A DNA stretch of 64,000 nucleotides from Drechmeria coniospora (lineage: Eukaryota; Ascomycota; Sordariomycetes; Hypocreales; Ophiocordycipitaceae), in assembly GCF_001625195.1 (NCBI RefSeq), contig NC_054389.1:12272520-12336519 (forward strand). The letters run 5' to 3'. The translations under genes were made by a program, and so were the position numbers. The notes under the pieces were generated by a model that saw nothing but the letters and a program-made list of their open reading frames with translations, ran no database searches and was not told the DNA's origin. The first letter of the stretch is position 1; each line of letters begins with the position of its first letter. Below, in pieces: positions 24,907-36,535 of this stretch.

Positions 24907-26212
24907 TTAGCAATGCAGGTTGCGCATGTTGAAGAAGGCGAGATACTGTAATCTAAGTATAAAAAATGTTGTGATATCAGTACCTTGAATCCCGAGCCCA
25001 TCGTAATTATAATGTAGAAATTCCTTGATAAGGAATGTCCGATCGGGGCAGTAGGTTTTGTATCTTGGTAACCCGCAACGTCGTTTCAGCTGCCGTTTAC
25101 CCTTGCCGGGACTTTTCACAACCAAACTCGCCAAGACGGCATCATGACATCCTGCCAAATAATCTTGGCTCGGCAACTCAGCATTGACCTCGGTTCTCTG
25201 GCTGATTTCCGCACCATCATTTGTCTGAGCCAGGCATTCAATCTCGGGCGACTGGAACCCTAGATCTTGGGCCAGCTTGGCGAACTCATGTATTGTGCCT
25301 TTATGCGCTTCCTCTGTTAGATGTTTTGCAATGAGTCTACCATCGGTTCTTGTTGAAGATTTGGGCAGTTTAAGAAAATTTCCCAAAATGAATATCCACA
25401 AAACCTGAATCGCGTCGTTGAAAGAGATAGTTGATACCAACCCCGGCGCCGGCTGCTGCTGTTGCCGACCCTTTGTATTAAAGTTATGCTGAAGTGTCGT
25501 ACGGATGGTTGTTTTACCTGGCTTACAGAGATACTTCATACTTGAAGCACAGTCCTCCAGGAGGTACATGTCCTTGAAAAACGTATGTAGAGACGGTATA
25601 ACATAGCCTAGCGAGAGAATTTCCTTTTGCATTACCTTTCGCTCTGTCTTATTGAAAGCCTTGAAAATTTGGCCGCGATCCATTGCTGTTTTAATCTCTT
25701 CAGCGTCTGGCGCGCAGTATTTCGGGCATCGCAGCTCCAGTGCTCTGACGTCCTCGGAAGCTATTTTCACCATCGCCTGTCTGCTCTGAACTATCCTGAG
25801 GTATGTGGTGATAATGTGAGCGAGGTAATTTGCTGCCTCATATGTCCTGGTTGTTATTTATTACGCCCAGAAGCCAGAATAGGGGATATACCTCGTCGCA
25901 TCTTGTTCCAAACAATTTGTTGAGGGTGCTAATCATCATACCATTTCGCAGGCCTGGAACTTCTAGAACGGGGTCGAATGCGACCCTCAGCCCCTCGTTA
26001 TTCAGGAGGCGATGCGCGCAATTTCGGGTATGCTTGGAAGAAAACTGATGATTTTGTACTTCCCAAGCCTGATCTCCGAACGCTAACCCTTTCCTGTATT
26101 CCTGGCGTACGCTCCAATAGACCGCAACGTCCGGAGAGCATTCGTTATCTCGCCTATTTATTGTGCTTTGACTGAACTCCGCTTTCGAATTCTTGTCGTT
26201 TGTGCAAAGCAC
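24907..26212 (-). pseudogene. DUF3723-like fungal protein, broken
   Basis: Two minus-strand frames join into one protein: 26212-25838 (...VAFDPVLEVPGLRNGM, TLNKLFGTRCDE) and 25860-24907 (YEAANYLAHIITTYLRIVQ, ...CPKYCAPDAEEIKTAM, ...IPSLHTFFKDMYLLEDC). The layout (PGLxNGM..., then IPSLxTFFxDxxYLEDC) is what I recall of the DUF3723 family, common in fungal repeat-rich regions; its function is unknown. Near 25838-25850 the frame shifts by one base with no convincing intron signals, so I call it a pseudogene. The C-terminal piece alone is 288 residues. It is convergent with nothing obvious and opposite to the ferric-reductase remnant. Confidence 0.5.
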
Positions 26213-26409
26213 ACTGGGGTTATATCCTGAAGGGGAACAGGCCCTGATGCCTGGCCTTGCTGCTGCTAGTAAGTACGACTCTATTTTGGACCCAGTCCAT
26301 TAGGGCTCTTCTAGCTTCAACCTGACGAGATTGAGGAATCCGAAGAATAGTACTTCTCCTTAGTGGTCCCATACTTCTCGTCTATTGACATCGGTTCCAG
26401 CCCAGCATC
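26213..26409. other. Short intergenic stretch
   Basis: It lies between the divergent DUF3723-like and ferric-reductase-like remnants. No promoter element is obvious. Confidence 0.3.
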
Positions 26410-28274
26410 ATGACCCCAACGGAAATTTACGCTGTCTGTATGTTTGGTATTTTCCTCACTCTCTTCCTCACTAACAAAGCTGCTCCATATGCCCTCGCTG
26501 TCTCGAAAAGTCTAGTTGTCTTTACAGTGAGAACCATAAGCTATCGTTATCTCGTTAATCGTTACGCTTTAATGGGTCCATGGACAATAGCGACCGTATT
26601 CGTTCGCACAAATTTTCTTGTTGGCAATATTGCAAGTCTCACTTTCGGAATCAAGTCATAGGTGCAAGCTGCTGTACGGGCCGGAAATATGGGGCTCGTC
26701 AATACGGCCCCTCTATTCCTGAGTGCACACTTGAGCTTTCTCTCAGACCACTTCGGCATTCGTCTGGAGGCGTTTCGGCGAATCCACCGGTCATATGGTC
26801 TTATGACGGCGGGTCACCTATTTTTCCATGGGGTGATCATAACCGCACACGGCATGCTCGCCACGAATAACTCTTCGAGGGCGTTTGCTCTTGCGGTACT
26901 TGCCCCCGTCCCCTTTCCAATGGTATAGCGTTTGGGAGTTATTGCTTAAAGTATAGATAGGGAACAGGCCTCCTAATTCCCTGGTTATTCTCTCGATCCC
27001 GCTTGCACGGAGGAGGGCCTACGAACTATTCCTACGTATCCATCAGACGCTCGCCATTGCTATTGCATTCGCAACGGTAAACCACCCCGGTCTATTGAAG
27101 ATAATAAGTGGATTCCGTTGTTCATTTTTGGAGGTGTTGCACTTGCATTCAAGATTATCCATGTAGTGTTAACACTCCATCGGAACAAAAAATGGGGATG
27201 TCCGTGGCCGCGAACAACAATCCATCTCAGCCACGGGGTTATCCTCGCCACGATAAAGCTATCGCGGCCAGCGACGATCGAAGCCGGTTAATACCTCAAC
27301 ATATGGGTACCTTCAGTATCTCTCCTATCGAGTCATCCCTTTGTCGTCACATCGTAGTGGCCGGGTCCACAAACTTCGATTGATCTCGTCATAGAACCAC
27401 GGAGAGGCTTTACCAGAAAATTGCATCGTCGAGCGGAAGTGGAATCGACACAGCATTTGTCGTCAAGGGTTATCTTTAGCGGCCCTCACGGACGCTGTAT
27501 GCCCACATAGGGATTCGATTGCGTCCTTCTGTTCGCAACAGGTTTTGGGATAGTACCTATGCTCCCACATCTCAGGAAGCTATGGTACGGTTACAAAGAG
27601 AGAAAAAGCCAGACAAAGAGAATCCACCTAATATGGCAGGGGCACACCATACGTAGGCCATCTCATTGGGCGACTACCTAAAATGCTTGCGGACCGTTCC
27701 TAGATCTTCGGCAAGCAGTTGGGCCGGTTATCAATAGCATACTTGATGAAGTCCGATCCCAAAAGAGCTACGTATGGGTACTCCGCGTCTATTGTGTTCC
27801 ATATTGACTGATTGCAGATACTGTATATATCCGTCTATACAGAAACCGACGTGCAGAGGGAGGCAAGTCAACATGGTCGTTATAGTATATACCCCGGTAA
27901 AGCGGATATTCAGTCTATCATTCAAAACGAAGCTGCCGGCAACTCCGGTTCCTGTATGCCAGGCCGAATGCCAGTTATCCAGGGGGAACATGCGCCACTT
28001 GGATCTAGTATAAGGAGCGATCTAGGAACGTTACATTCTCTATGCACATCTGGTAAGGCATCAGCAAACTTGGGTATCAGAGGCGCCTGTGCAAGAACAC
28101 TTATTCTTGGTAAGCAATCCGGTGGTGGCCGAGGTGGCCATGTGCCTCTCTAATGCTAAGTGATATTCGACAGTGTCCGCTGAAGGGGTCATGCGTGACA
28201 GTTTGCGTCGAGTCGTTCGAAGTTACCTGCACAAAAACTTCGAACTAAAGGAACTAGAATACCAGCCTGACTAG
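26410..28274 (+). pseudogene. Ferric-reductase-like flavocytochrome (FRE/NOX family), full-length but broken
   Basis: Successive frames give the family in order. N-terminal membrane segments begin MTPTEIYAVCMFGIFLTLF. The b-heme region has PLFLSAHLSFLSDHFGIR, RRIHRSYGLMTAGHLFFHG and HGMLATNNSS. A further segment is GGVALAFKIIHVVLTLHR. The FAD-binding part has SRPATIEAG, stop, YLNIWVP and LSSHPFVV. The NADPH-side motif is GFGIVPMLPHLRKLW. The C-terminus is MRDSLRRVVRSYLHKNFELK...EYQPD and a stop. The length (about 620 codons) fits such oxidoreductases, which reduce extracytoplasmic Fe(III) using cytosolic NADPH. Stops occur near 26659, 26926 and 27275 (CAA to TAA in the FAD motif) and there are several frame changes, so it is dead. 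Confidence 0.75.
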
Positions 28275-28421
28275 TAAGGTATTGCTTGGATATCCGTGTA
28301 TCCCGATTCATTCTTCTAGAGAGCACATAAAATGAATGCCCCGGTGCTACGCCTACCGCACCATATCCCAGAGACACCTTGTCAAATACATGGATCCATT
28401 ATGAAAATTGGCTTGCTATTA

Positions 28422-28898
28422 TCACATGTAGTACAGAATCTTGTTCTCGTAAGAGTTTCCGTGCCGGAATAGCTCGTCCTCCAGTTCCCAAGTTGGGCAT
28501 TCATAACCCCTCCACTTTACCCCAACATAGACATTGCCAGCCACGGCTCGGTAGTAACCAATGGCCGCCTCTATTTCGCAGTTTGGTTCTGCATCGCTGA
28601 AGCGGGGGCGTTGTCGGATCCCTTGCCATTGTTTCAGGCTGTGTCCGTCGTCAAAAACCCAGAGTAAGATTTCAGCGTCGGGCCAGTCCCAGAGGTGACC
28701 ATTTGCATTTACTGCTCTCACCCCATGAAAGACCAATTGAGAAATTTGGAGAGAATATAATACTTCAATTACCGTAACCACAGGTGACCATACTGTTTGG
28801 ACCCGGCGCCCTTGGTATGAATACTGTGGTGTGATTAATTTCATCTCTGATGTGCATGTTTCATGGGGTCCAACACAGCTACGTTTGTCCGAAGCCAT
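28422..28898 (-). CDS. Hypothetical protein with a chromodomain-like C-terminal segment
   Basis: A 158-residue ORF. Near its end (about residues 108-145) it has AAIGYYRAVAGNVYVGVKWR followed by GYECPTWELEDEL, which fits the chromodomain pattern Y.V.WKGY..PTWEPE..L. The first 100 residues are not recognised. It may be a small intact gene or the end of a larger, lost chromodomain protein. Chromodomains bind methylated histone tails, and in fungi they also occur at retrotransposon integrase ends; no integrase motif is seen here. It sits tail-to-tail with the ferric-reductase remnant, about 150 bp away. Confidence 0.4.
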   Translation of the reverse strand: MASDKRSCVGPHETCTSEMKLITPQYSYQGRRVQTVWSPVVTVIEVLYSLQISQLVFHGVRAVNANGHLWDWPDAEILLWVFDDGHSLKQWQGIRQRPRFSDAEPNCEIEAAIGYYRAVAGNVYVGVKWRGYECPTWELEDELFRHGNSYENKILYYM

Positions 28899-30135
28899 TT
28901 AGTAAGATATTCAGTAGTCGCCAAACTTCAGGGACCAGCTAGCAAGACAATAGCAAGAGCTTTGGTATCTGATGAATGTTTCGTGGGGGCCGCAGATGCC
29001 CTGTATATGTTGTCGCCATCAGCCGGTTAAAGATATCCAAAGTCTCCATGTACCTTTTTTGGCCTGTTGCAATTGCTTTTGCTGCATATTCCGTATTTAA
29101 CCTCAAACTACCTAGACGTCGCCCAGTTGTAAATCCGACTTGACAGTGACAGGTACCGTCCGCTTCATAACAGCCTGCTGGTGTTGCCCATCAATTTGTG
29201 GGATGTGAACCAAAGCTTTCCTGCCGCGAGTACCTCTCCTCAAGTAAAGGTTTCTTGGTACGTGTTACAGTATAGTATCGTTGATATCTTTGACACAAAG
29301 TACTAGTTCTGATTTCTCTTTCCGGCCAACTGGCTTACCCACTGCCGAGTCGAATCGTTGAGCCATGGCAACATGAGGACAGTGAACGCTTCTTCAGGCT
29401 TATTTGTTTTTCAGTTGTACGACTCATGGCAGCAGTAACACCTACGTTTATGTATATGCTGTGAGAATACAAAAGGGATCCTACCCCTGCTGTTGCCCAG
29501 AACGGGCGAGCAACTCCAGCTGCGATGACTTCCGAGATGGTTAAGGTTAGGCTGTGCTTCCGCAATAAGCAGCTTACCAATATTACGTATGTCGTATTTC
29601 CATTTAAGCGGGCTTGAAATATCTGATCACTATTAGGGACGTGCTTTGGCACTAGTGTATGTGTAGAGATGCGCTAGGAACTACGATGGCTTGAGGCGCG
29701 TTGCTTCAAACTACAATAGCTAGATTTACTAGTAGCCCAGCAAATTACACAGCTTCCTAGCCATCTCATGTCCACCTACCGCTAGTAACTCCGTCTCCGA
29801 CTCCGCCTGTGGATAATACTTCGTCTACGCTCTTAGCTCCCATGCTTGGTACAATTGTATTTCTTCTACTCATACTCAAGACAGCTCTGGCATGAGTCTG
29901 TGTTTATGGAAGGAAATTTTGTGGGACCAACGAAACCGTGTCGTACCTTTCCAGAGGACTTGTTCTGCCGGATTTGTTTCGAGGAGACTCGTGATAATAC
30001 AGCTTTATCAGCAAATGGTTAAATTATAGGCGGATAGGTAGAACAAGATCTTATTAGCTAGCAAAAGCATGTCTCAAGCCCTGCTCACTATAACTGCCAC
30101 ATTGTCTAGGGGCAGTCTTTCTTAAAAGTGCAAAC
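28899..30135. other. Spacer, no supported gene
   Basis: A 105-residue minus ORF at 29335-29652 has no recognisable motif. Confidence 0.35.
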
Positions 30136-30673
30136 CTATAAGCATCTTTCAACCAGACAGGGTTGGTTAAACGTGATATGAATGGATGCTGCGGCCAAGT
30201 CAGCCGATGAGTTAGCCGTTTCTTTTGCAACGATTTGCTCATTCCTTACATCTGTACTTGGAAGTATTCCCAATTTAAGTTCCTCCATAGATGAGGGGTT
30301 AAGGCCGTTAGCAGGCGCCAAGACGGTTGCTACATCCTCCAAAGACGCAGCTACATAGGCCAGATTGGCCTGCCACAATATACTGTCAATGGTCGACTCA
30401 AAGTTCCAATCGGGAACTAGGTACATTAGTTACAATATATTTGGTAAATAATTTCATTGTATCTATTTTGACCAAGCCATTCGCAGACAGCCGAATATCT
30501 TGAATACGAAATGTAACCTTTTGCTGGACGAGGTACTGAACACCTGTCGTTACCTTTGGTGTCTGGGTAAGCGGTTGCTTCGCTAGAAGATAAATATTTT
30601 TGCCTGCCTGGGATAGAATAGAGGCAATCTTAGTGTCCGACAGAGGGAGAAGGTCTTGGACCTCTAGCTTCAC
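30136..30673 (-). pseudogene. Unrecognised protein remnant in two overlapping frames
   Basis: Minus frames 30673-30398 and 30426-30136 each have protein-like composition (KLEVQDLLPLSDTKIASILS and DVATVLAPANGLNPSS, ETANSSADLAAASIHI) and overlap by about 30 bases where one ends. This suggests one reading frame split by an indel. I do not recognise the family; it could also be chance. Confidence 0.25.
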
Positions 30674-32625
30674 GTATTCATAGGCAAGATACGTTGCGGT
30701 AAGTCTGATGCATTATTGCTAACGATATACAAGAGGGTTATGACCAGATCTCTCAAAGCCCGGCCCAGAATAGTGCAGTGTGGGGTGCAAATGCAAACGA
30801 ACGTACAGAAACGAGGCGAATAACACAATAATTCCGTACAATCACACACGCAGCGCAATCAATTTCCCAACAGCCAACCGCCTTATTATTGGGAGAGTAT
30901 TAGATATTGTATCGGGCGCTCGCTGTGCATAAGGCTCGACTTTAAACAAATCATAAGGCGGGTATGTCTGTACAGACCAATAATGTACTTGTTCGCAATG
31001 ACATCCCACCCCAAGCCAGGGGCTCTCACTTCTGCAACGCAGGTGCCTTACAGCCATGTCGGTACGGAAACAATGAGAGTGTCGGGTGAATATTCTCCCT
31101 TGGCATCCTTCTAGCTGATGGAGCTTGAACGAACCTGGGCACTGTGCAATTTGCGATCGGCACCCCGTAGCTATATAAATACTTTGCCCGATGTCTTTGT
31201 AAACAATGACTTGTCAGCCCTGCCCAGATGCACATCAATATAACCCCCACCCGCCTCTCTGGCTAGCGAGTCAGGATCAAGTCCTCTGACGAAAAGGATC
31301 TACTCATTTAACCCTCGCCGAGAAGGCTTCATGTAGAGTCGATGTCCAGTCTGCGTTGTGAACCTGTTTCGGAGGATGGTTACGACAGAGCCTACAAGAC
31401 GAAGTCAGGCCGCCCAGCTCCTTGACGATCCTTTTTTCTCCCAAAGCAGTCTTACATAGTATGTAGATGGATCAATGATTCGAGAACTGCCGTATCTATT
31501 TGGATGGCTGTGACAGTAAGGTAATACATTCGGGGTGTGCCGGCGCAGTAAGGTGCCTCACGCAGGACGTCGATAAACCTTAAGTCTATTGCGGCACGAT
31601 GGAATCGACGCCAACGGCACCAGAACGAATGACCCAGTTGCTTGTGCTCGGCCAATGACTCAAAGCAGGATATCTGTGACCCAGAGACAAGACGTTTCCC
31701 GGTGCCACGGCAATCCGTGCTTCCTTGCTTGCTTGCGAACAGCTCTCTGAATCATATCATATCATACACATGGATGCTATACAAGGGGCGGTTAACCGCG
31801 GCTCATAGCAGCCCAAGGCCAGCAGCCACGGCGGCCGCGAAGAGGGGGCCGAGGACCGCGCCGGCTGTAGCGGCTGCGGCGCCCGTCGCCGTCGTTGAGG
31901 AGGCCGTGATGAGGAGGATGTCGTTGAGGAGCCCGTCGTCGTGCTGCTTGCCGCGCCTCCGCTGACCCTGGACGCAGACACCACCCCAGTAGTGCTGGGA
32001 TCGGGGCTCTGAGTCGTCCGGAGATGTGAGGTCCTGACAGGGCCTAACCCTTGCCAGCATCACCTCGATGAGCATGACGCATTCCAAGGGATGCAGACTC
32101 TCCATCGCCAAGCCGCCCGGTCAAAGGCGCTGCCGTTCCGACCTCGCCTCACGACGTCGACTCGCCCCTCCTGGACGTTGACTCGGACCCTCCACCCTAC
32201 ATCGTCGGCGCTGCTTTGCATGGCCCAGGCGCCAAGGGCGAGCATCCCGAGGACGCCGATGGAACCGACGCCGACGGAGCCGGCCGTGGAGCTGGCCTTG
32301 GTGGGAGCTGCTGCTGGCACTCGTCTCTCGCCCCTGCACCTTGGGAAGCCATGCGATGCAAGCCTAGGTAGTCGGCCGAGAAATGGTATTTATATTCACG
32401 CCCACCAGCGCGGGGGCCACGGCAGCCTGGACCCTTGCGGCCGTTGCATCGAACCCAAGTCTGCAGCCGGATGCGAAACCCGGCCGGCCACGGCAGCAGC
32501 CTAGCCGTCATGGAGGTAGGGAGAGGCTGGCAGGGCAGCAGCCGACCGCAAACACCATCGTCAAGGACAACGTCTTGTCGTCGTGCGAGAGTGGATGGAT
32601 GGGTGGTCGCAATCGGCTCGCTCAA
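30674..32625. other. Spacer; GC-rich island from about 31780 to 32600
   Basis: No gene is firmly supported. In the GC-rich island several overlapping ORFs occur on both strands. The best is a minus frame at 32320-32060 (GSVGVGSIGVLGMLALGAWA, then WRVRVNVQEGRVDVV), which might be a membrane-protein remnant. The GC jump against its surroundings suggests a different origin or a region spared from AT-biased decay. Confidence 0.3.
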
Positions 32626-32627
32626 TA

Positions 32628-34491
32628 AGTCGGACCCCCCCAAGATGGGCACCCCCCAAGATGGGCACCCCTCACAACGACAAGGCGGCAGACTTTAAAG
32701 CCGAAAAAAGCAGCATTTTCAGTACCGCGATATTAAAATAAAATATCTAGAGTATCTATTCAAGCTGCCATTCAAAGCAAAGGCTCTCAAATTCGTAACT
32801 AGACGTTAAGGCGGCTATTGGGGCCGGATCTAGCACCCGTTGCAGTCTTGCTCGAGTCTCAACGATCTGTTCAATCTGTGCAAAGCGCTCGTTGGGATCT
32901 TGGGCTACTTTTTGCTTCTTTAGAGGCTTAAGTCGATAGACTTGATATTCCAATTGAGCGATTTTAGCCTGGGCCTCTGCAAGGGTAGTGTTTTGGGCAT
33001 CAAGGCCCCGGCCAATCTTCCAAAACAGCCGCCTAGCAGCCCGATCAACTTGGCCGGGCGCGTATACCTTTGCAATAAGGACTTTAACGTCGTACGATCT
33101 GTAGGGTGTTCGGAATAAATCGGATTCCTCCTCAAGCTGCCTTTTTAGGGCCTCGGCTTCTGGAACGGCTGGAGGGTCGGTCTGTAATAGAAGGCGGCTC
33201 ATTAGAGGCTTTGCTATATTAACGGGCCACAACCCAGATCCCTTCCAGCCTCCCTTAATATTCCGTTCCGTAAGACCTTCCGTACGGGCCTTGTAATAGC
33301 ATTGCAAAAAGGTAGCCTTGCCGATTGGCGTTGTATCGTTACTACCAGCTAAAAACGCAATAGCTTCAATAGCCCGGCGGTAGGCAGCCTTAATAGGTGA
33401 AAAACACGATACGTCGAGAGGCTGGAGGACGTGTGAGGCGTGTGCCGGTAGGAATAGTAAGAAGATACCATTATCGAAGCATTCGTACATAAAATCATCT
33501 GTCGTATGGCTTCCGTGCCCATCAACAATAAGTAGCCGTTTATTCGTTTTCGATGCCTTCGTCCCGGGGATAAAGACCTCTTTTAGCCACTTTAACGCAA
33601 TTGCATCGCTAGTCCAGCCCTTATCGGTTGCTGCAAAGCGCTATTAATCCAAATAGGCCAATTTCTCCGGAAACTATTGGTGTTGAAGGTCTTTACCCTT
33701 AAAAAGGACCAGCGGCATTAGGGCCTGGCCCGTTGCAGAGACGCACTCTACAATTGTAGTCCAACAACGCGATCCAAGCCGTTTTTTCAGCTGTATCTTC
33801 TTCTCTGAGCTCCCTAGTACAAGACCATTGCTGCCGAGGCCTTCTAGGATCCCAGTTTCGTCCATATTCCATCGGTGTTGGGGTAAGATAGCCTGCAGTG
33901 CCGGCAGCCTTAGTAAATTGAACCAGGACTGGATCCGAGGGATAGTAGCGCCATTTAAACGGGCGCATTCGATAGACTTGCCTCGTACGGTACTAACTTC
34001 TGGGTTACGACGCAAAAAGCCGGCAATCCAGTTCTTACCGAGAGGTTCAAGGTCTCCTCCAGCAACGAGGATCCGGGCGGCAAAGACCTTCAGTTGATGA
34101 TGTGACGGCGGTAGCCCCAACGCGCCTTGGGCAAGGACCCAATTGCGTAGGTGCTTTTCTTGATCATTTGAGAGCCTCTGCGATATCTCTTTTGCATCTT
34201 TTATTGGAAGGCGGCCGCGTAATCGATGTTGGAGCGTAGCGCGCGGAATTCCATACTGTCGGGCAGCCTGGATTTGCGATAGCCCGTTTCGAATAGCGTA
34301 GAGAGCTAACTGGACCGTTTCTTCGGAATAGGTAGGTAGCCTAGCCATTGAGAAAGCCGTATATAGCTTTTTTAATTGATTGTAGTTAAAATGCACGAGA
34401 AAACGCGGTTGTAATATCGTAGGTTGATGTAGATGAAGGTGCTAAATGGGGTGCCCATCTTGGGGGGTGCCCATCTTGGGGGGGTCCGACT
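32628..34491 (-). mobile_element. Fot1/pogo-like DNA transposon 1 (1864 bp, TA target duplication)
   Basis: Terminal inverted repeats begin AGTCGGACCCCCCCAAG on both sides and each contain two tandem copies of CCCCCCAAGATGGGCAC. They are flanked by TA at 32626-32627 and 34492-34493. The element contains one transposase frame on the minus strand. Size, TIRs and TA duplication match the Fot1/pogo branch of Tc1/mariner. Confidence 0.9.
32756..34348 (-). pseudogene. Transposase of element 1 (pogo/Fot1 type), inactivated by stops
   Basis: It starts MARLPTYSEETVQLALYAIR and has HTH motifs (QAARQYGIPRATLQHRLRG), a CENP-B-like part (NDQEKHLRNWVLAQGALGLP), catalytic D motifs WNMDETG, LLIVDGHGSH and QPLDVSCFSP, and a C-terminal Gln/Lys-rich coiled-coil-like tail to FEWQLE. 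About 530 codons, the usual Fot1 length. Three stops lie near 33640-33690: two sit where element 2 has Trp (TGG to TAG) and one where it has Glu. Otherwise the frame is uninterrupted, so the element died recently. The enzyme would have cut and inserted the element at TA. Confidence 0.85.
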
Positions 34492-34493
34492 TA

Positions 34494-34867
34494 CAGCTCT
34501 TGTAAGACGAGCGCCCTGGAATGTTGTGCCGGAATGTAACGGCGCCTTGGTAGAATGGCACGGATGAATGGCAATGCTCATGATGAGTGTCAGCCGAGGT
34601 CATGGATCCAACCTTTCGCACCACCTTGCGTCGCGCCAACACCAGCCATTGTGGTTATTATTCTCTCGACGAGAGCTGCCTATTCAACGGCGAGAGTTGC
34701 CGATTCAACGGCGAGCTATCTCGATACTGGCGGTCAATACGGCGATTGATGGTGCGGCCAAGGTCGTAAAGCAAACCTACAGTGAGCAAGGCGTCAAAGT
34801 TAATGTTCTAGGGATATCTGGGGGGAAATGAGCAGTTTGAGGGCTTCCTCCTACGGCAAGGTAACTA
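34494..34867. other. Spacer between transposon 1 and a minisatellite
   Basis: Only short overlapping plus ORFs are present; none is supported. Confidence 0.35.
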
Positions 34868-35540
34868 CGTATAGCATCAAAATTACATGTCAGTTGGTAC
34901 ATGTGCGGTGTTGATGCATACTCTTTTGATGCATATACTCAGCTGGTACACGTGCTCAGTTGGTACATGAGCTCAGTCGGTACATGTGCGGTGTTGATGC
35001 ATACTCTTTTGATGCATATGCTCAGCTGGTACTCGTGCTCAGTTGGTACACATACTCAGTTGGTACATGTGCAATGCTGATGCATACTCTTTTGATGCAT
35101 ATGCTCAGCTGGTACTCGTGCTCAGTTGGTACACATACTCAGTTGGTACATGTGCAATGCTGATGCATACTCTTTTGATGCATATGCTCAGCTGGTACTC
35201 GTGCTCAGTTGGTACTCGTGCTCAGTTGGTACACATACTCAGTTGGTACATGTGCAATGTTGATGCATGCTCTTTTGATGCATATACTCAGGTATACGTG
35301 CTCAGTCGGTACATGAGCTCAGTCGGGACATGTGCCTTGTTGATGCATGTACTCAGTTGATGCATATGCTCAGCTGGTACACGTACTCAGTTGGTACATG
35401 AGCTCAGTCGGTACATGTGCCTTGTTGATGCATGTACACAGTTGATGCATGTCCTCAGCTGGTACACGTACTCAGTTGGTACATGAGCTCGGTTGGTACA
35501 TATCCTTGATGCATGTACTCAGTTGATGCATAACCCTCCT
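34868..35540. repeat. Minisatellite with 83-bp higher-order unit
   Basis: It is built from 15-17-bp pieces like GCTCAGTTGGTACACAT and GATGCATACTCTTTTGATGC. The landmark TGATGCATACTC recurs at 34911, 34994, 35077 and 35160 (83-bp spacing), then at 35260 after one extra 17-bp piece. The ORFs at 34960-35360 are translations of this repeat. Confidence 0.9.
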
Positions 35541-35985
35541 CGTCGACACCACAGCTGCTCGCGGACAGCACTTGCACGGCAGCAGGCGATCCGCTCGACG
35601 GACTGCGCCGACGAATCAACCATCCTCAGACGGGCCAGGCATCTATTGGTCTTTGCCCTGTTGTTGTTGCCAGCCGTTGCCAGTCTCTGACGAACTACCT
35701 GGACTTTACCCTCGTTGCTGGCATTTTGGCCCGACAGAGTTGCCCGTCGCGCAAACTCCGCCGCGCAAGTACTTATGGAGCACAAGTACTGGTACTTGGG
35801 TGCCCGCCACTCCATCCGCGAGGCGGGTGACGGCATTCCGAACCGTCCGAACTGTCCGAGGACAAATATGTCGGTTCCAACGTGCTCTGCAAGTACGGAT
35901 TGCTTCATCGAGCAATGTGTCGTACTTGATGCTCGACAGCTGGCTATGTGGTGGTGCAAATGCATGGAGTACCCCGTCAGCACTC
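35541..35985. other. Spacer between two minisatellites
   Basis: Short ORFs overlap on both strands; no recognisable gene. Confidence 0.35.
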
Positions 35986-36535
35986 CGTGCTTGTACTGTA
36001 CTTGGAGTTGTACTTGGAGTTGTACTTGGAGTTGGAGTTGTACTTGGAGTGTACTTGTACTTGGAGTTGTGCTTGGAGTTGTACTTTTAGTTGTACCTGT
36101 ACTTGGACTTGTACTTGGAGTTGTACTTGGAGTGTACTTGTACTTGGAGTTGTGCTTGGAGTTGTACTTCTAGCTGTACCTGTACTTGGACTTGTACTTT
36201 AACTTCCAACTTGTACATTACTTGCATTCCGTACTTGTACTTGTACTTTACTTCGAATTTGTACATTTACTTGCATTCCGTACTTGCACTTTTACTTCGA
36301 ACTTGTACATCTACTTGCATTCCGCACTTGTACTTTTACCAAGAACTTGTACATTTACTTGCATTCCTTACTTGTACTTGTACTTTTACTTCGAATTTGT
36401 ACACTTACTTGCATTCCGTACTTGTACTTGTACTTTTACTTCAAATTTGTACAGTACATTTACTTGCATTTCGTACTTGTACTCCGTACATGTACTCCAA
36501 ACTTGTACTCTAGCTTCCGTACTCGCCGTACTCCG
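35986..36535. repeat. TTGTACTTGGAG / TTGCATTCCGTACTTG minisatellite
   Basis: 36000-36180 is a 12-bp repeat of the TTGTACTTGGAG type that includes a duplicated block of about 90 bp. 36200-36530 is a related array of 40-60-bp units (ACTTGCATTCCGTACTTGTA, then ACTTTTACTTCGAATTTGTA). All ORFs across it are repeat translations. Confidence 0.9.

Noticed and set aside
31757..32640. GC-rich ORFs on both strands as host genes
   Set aside because: Mutually overlapping frames, no motif, no intron or start support.
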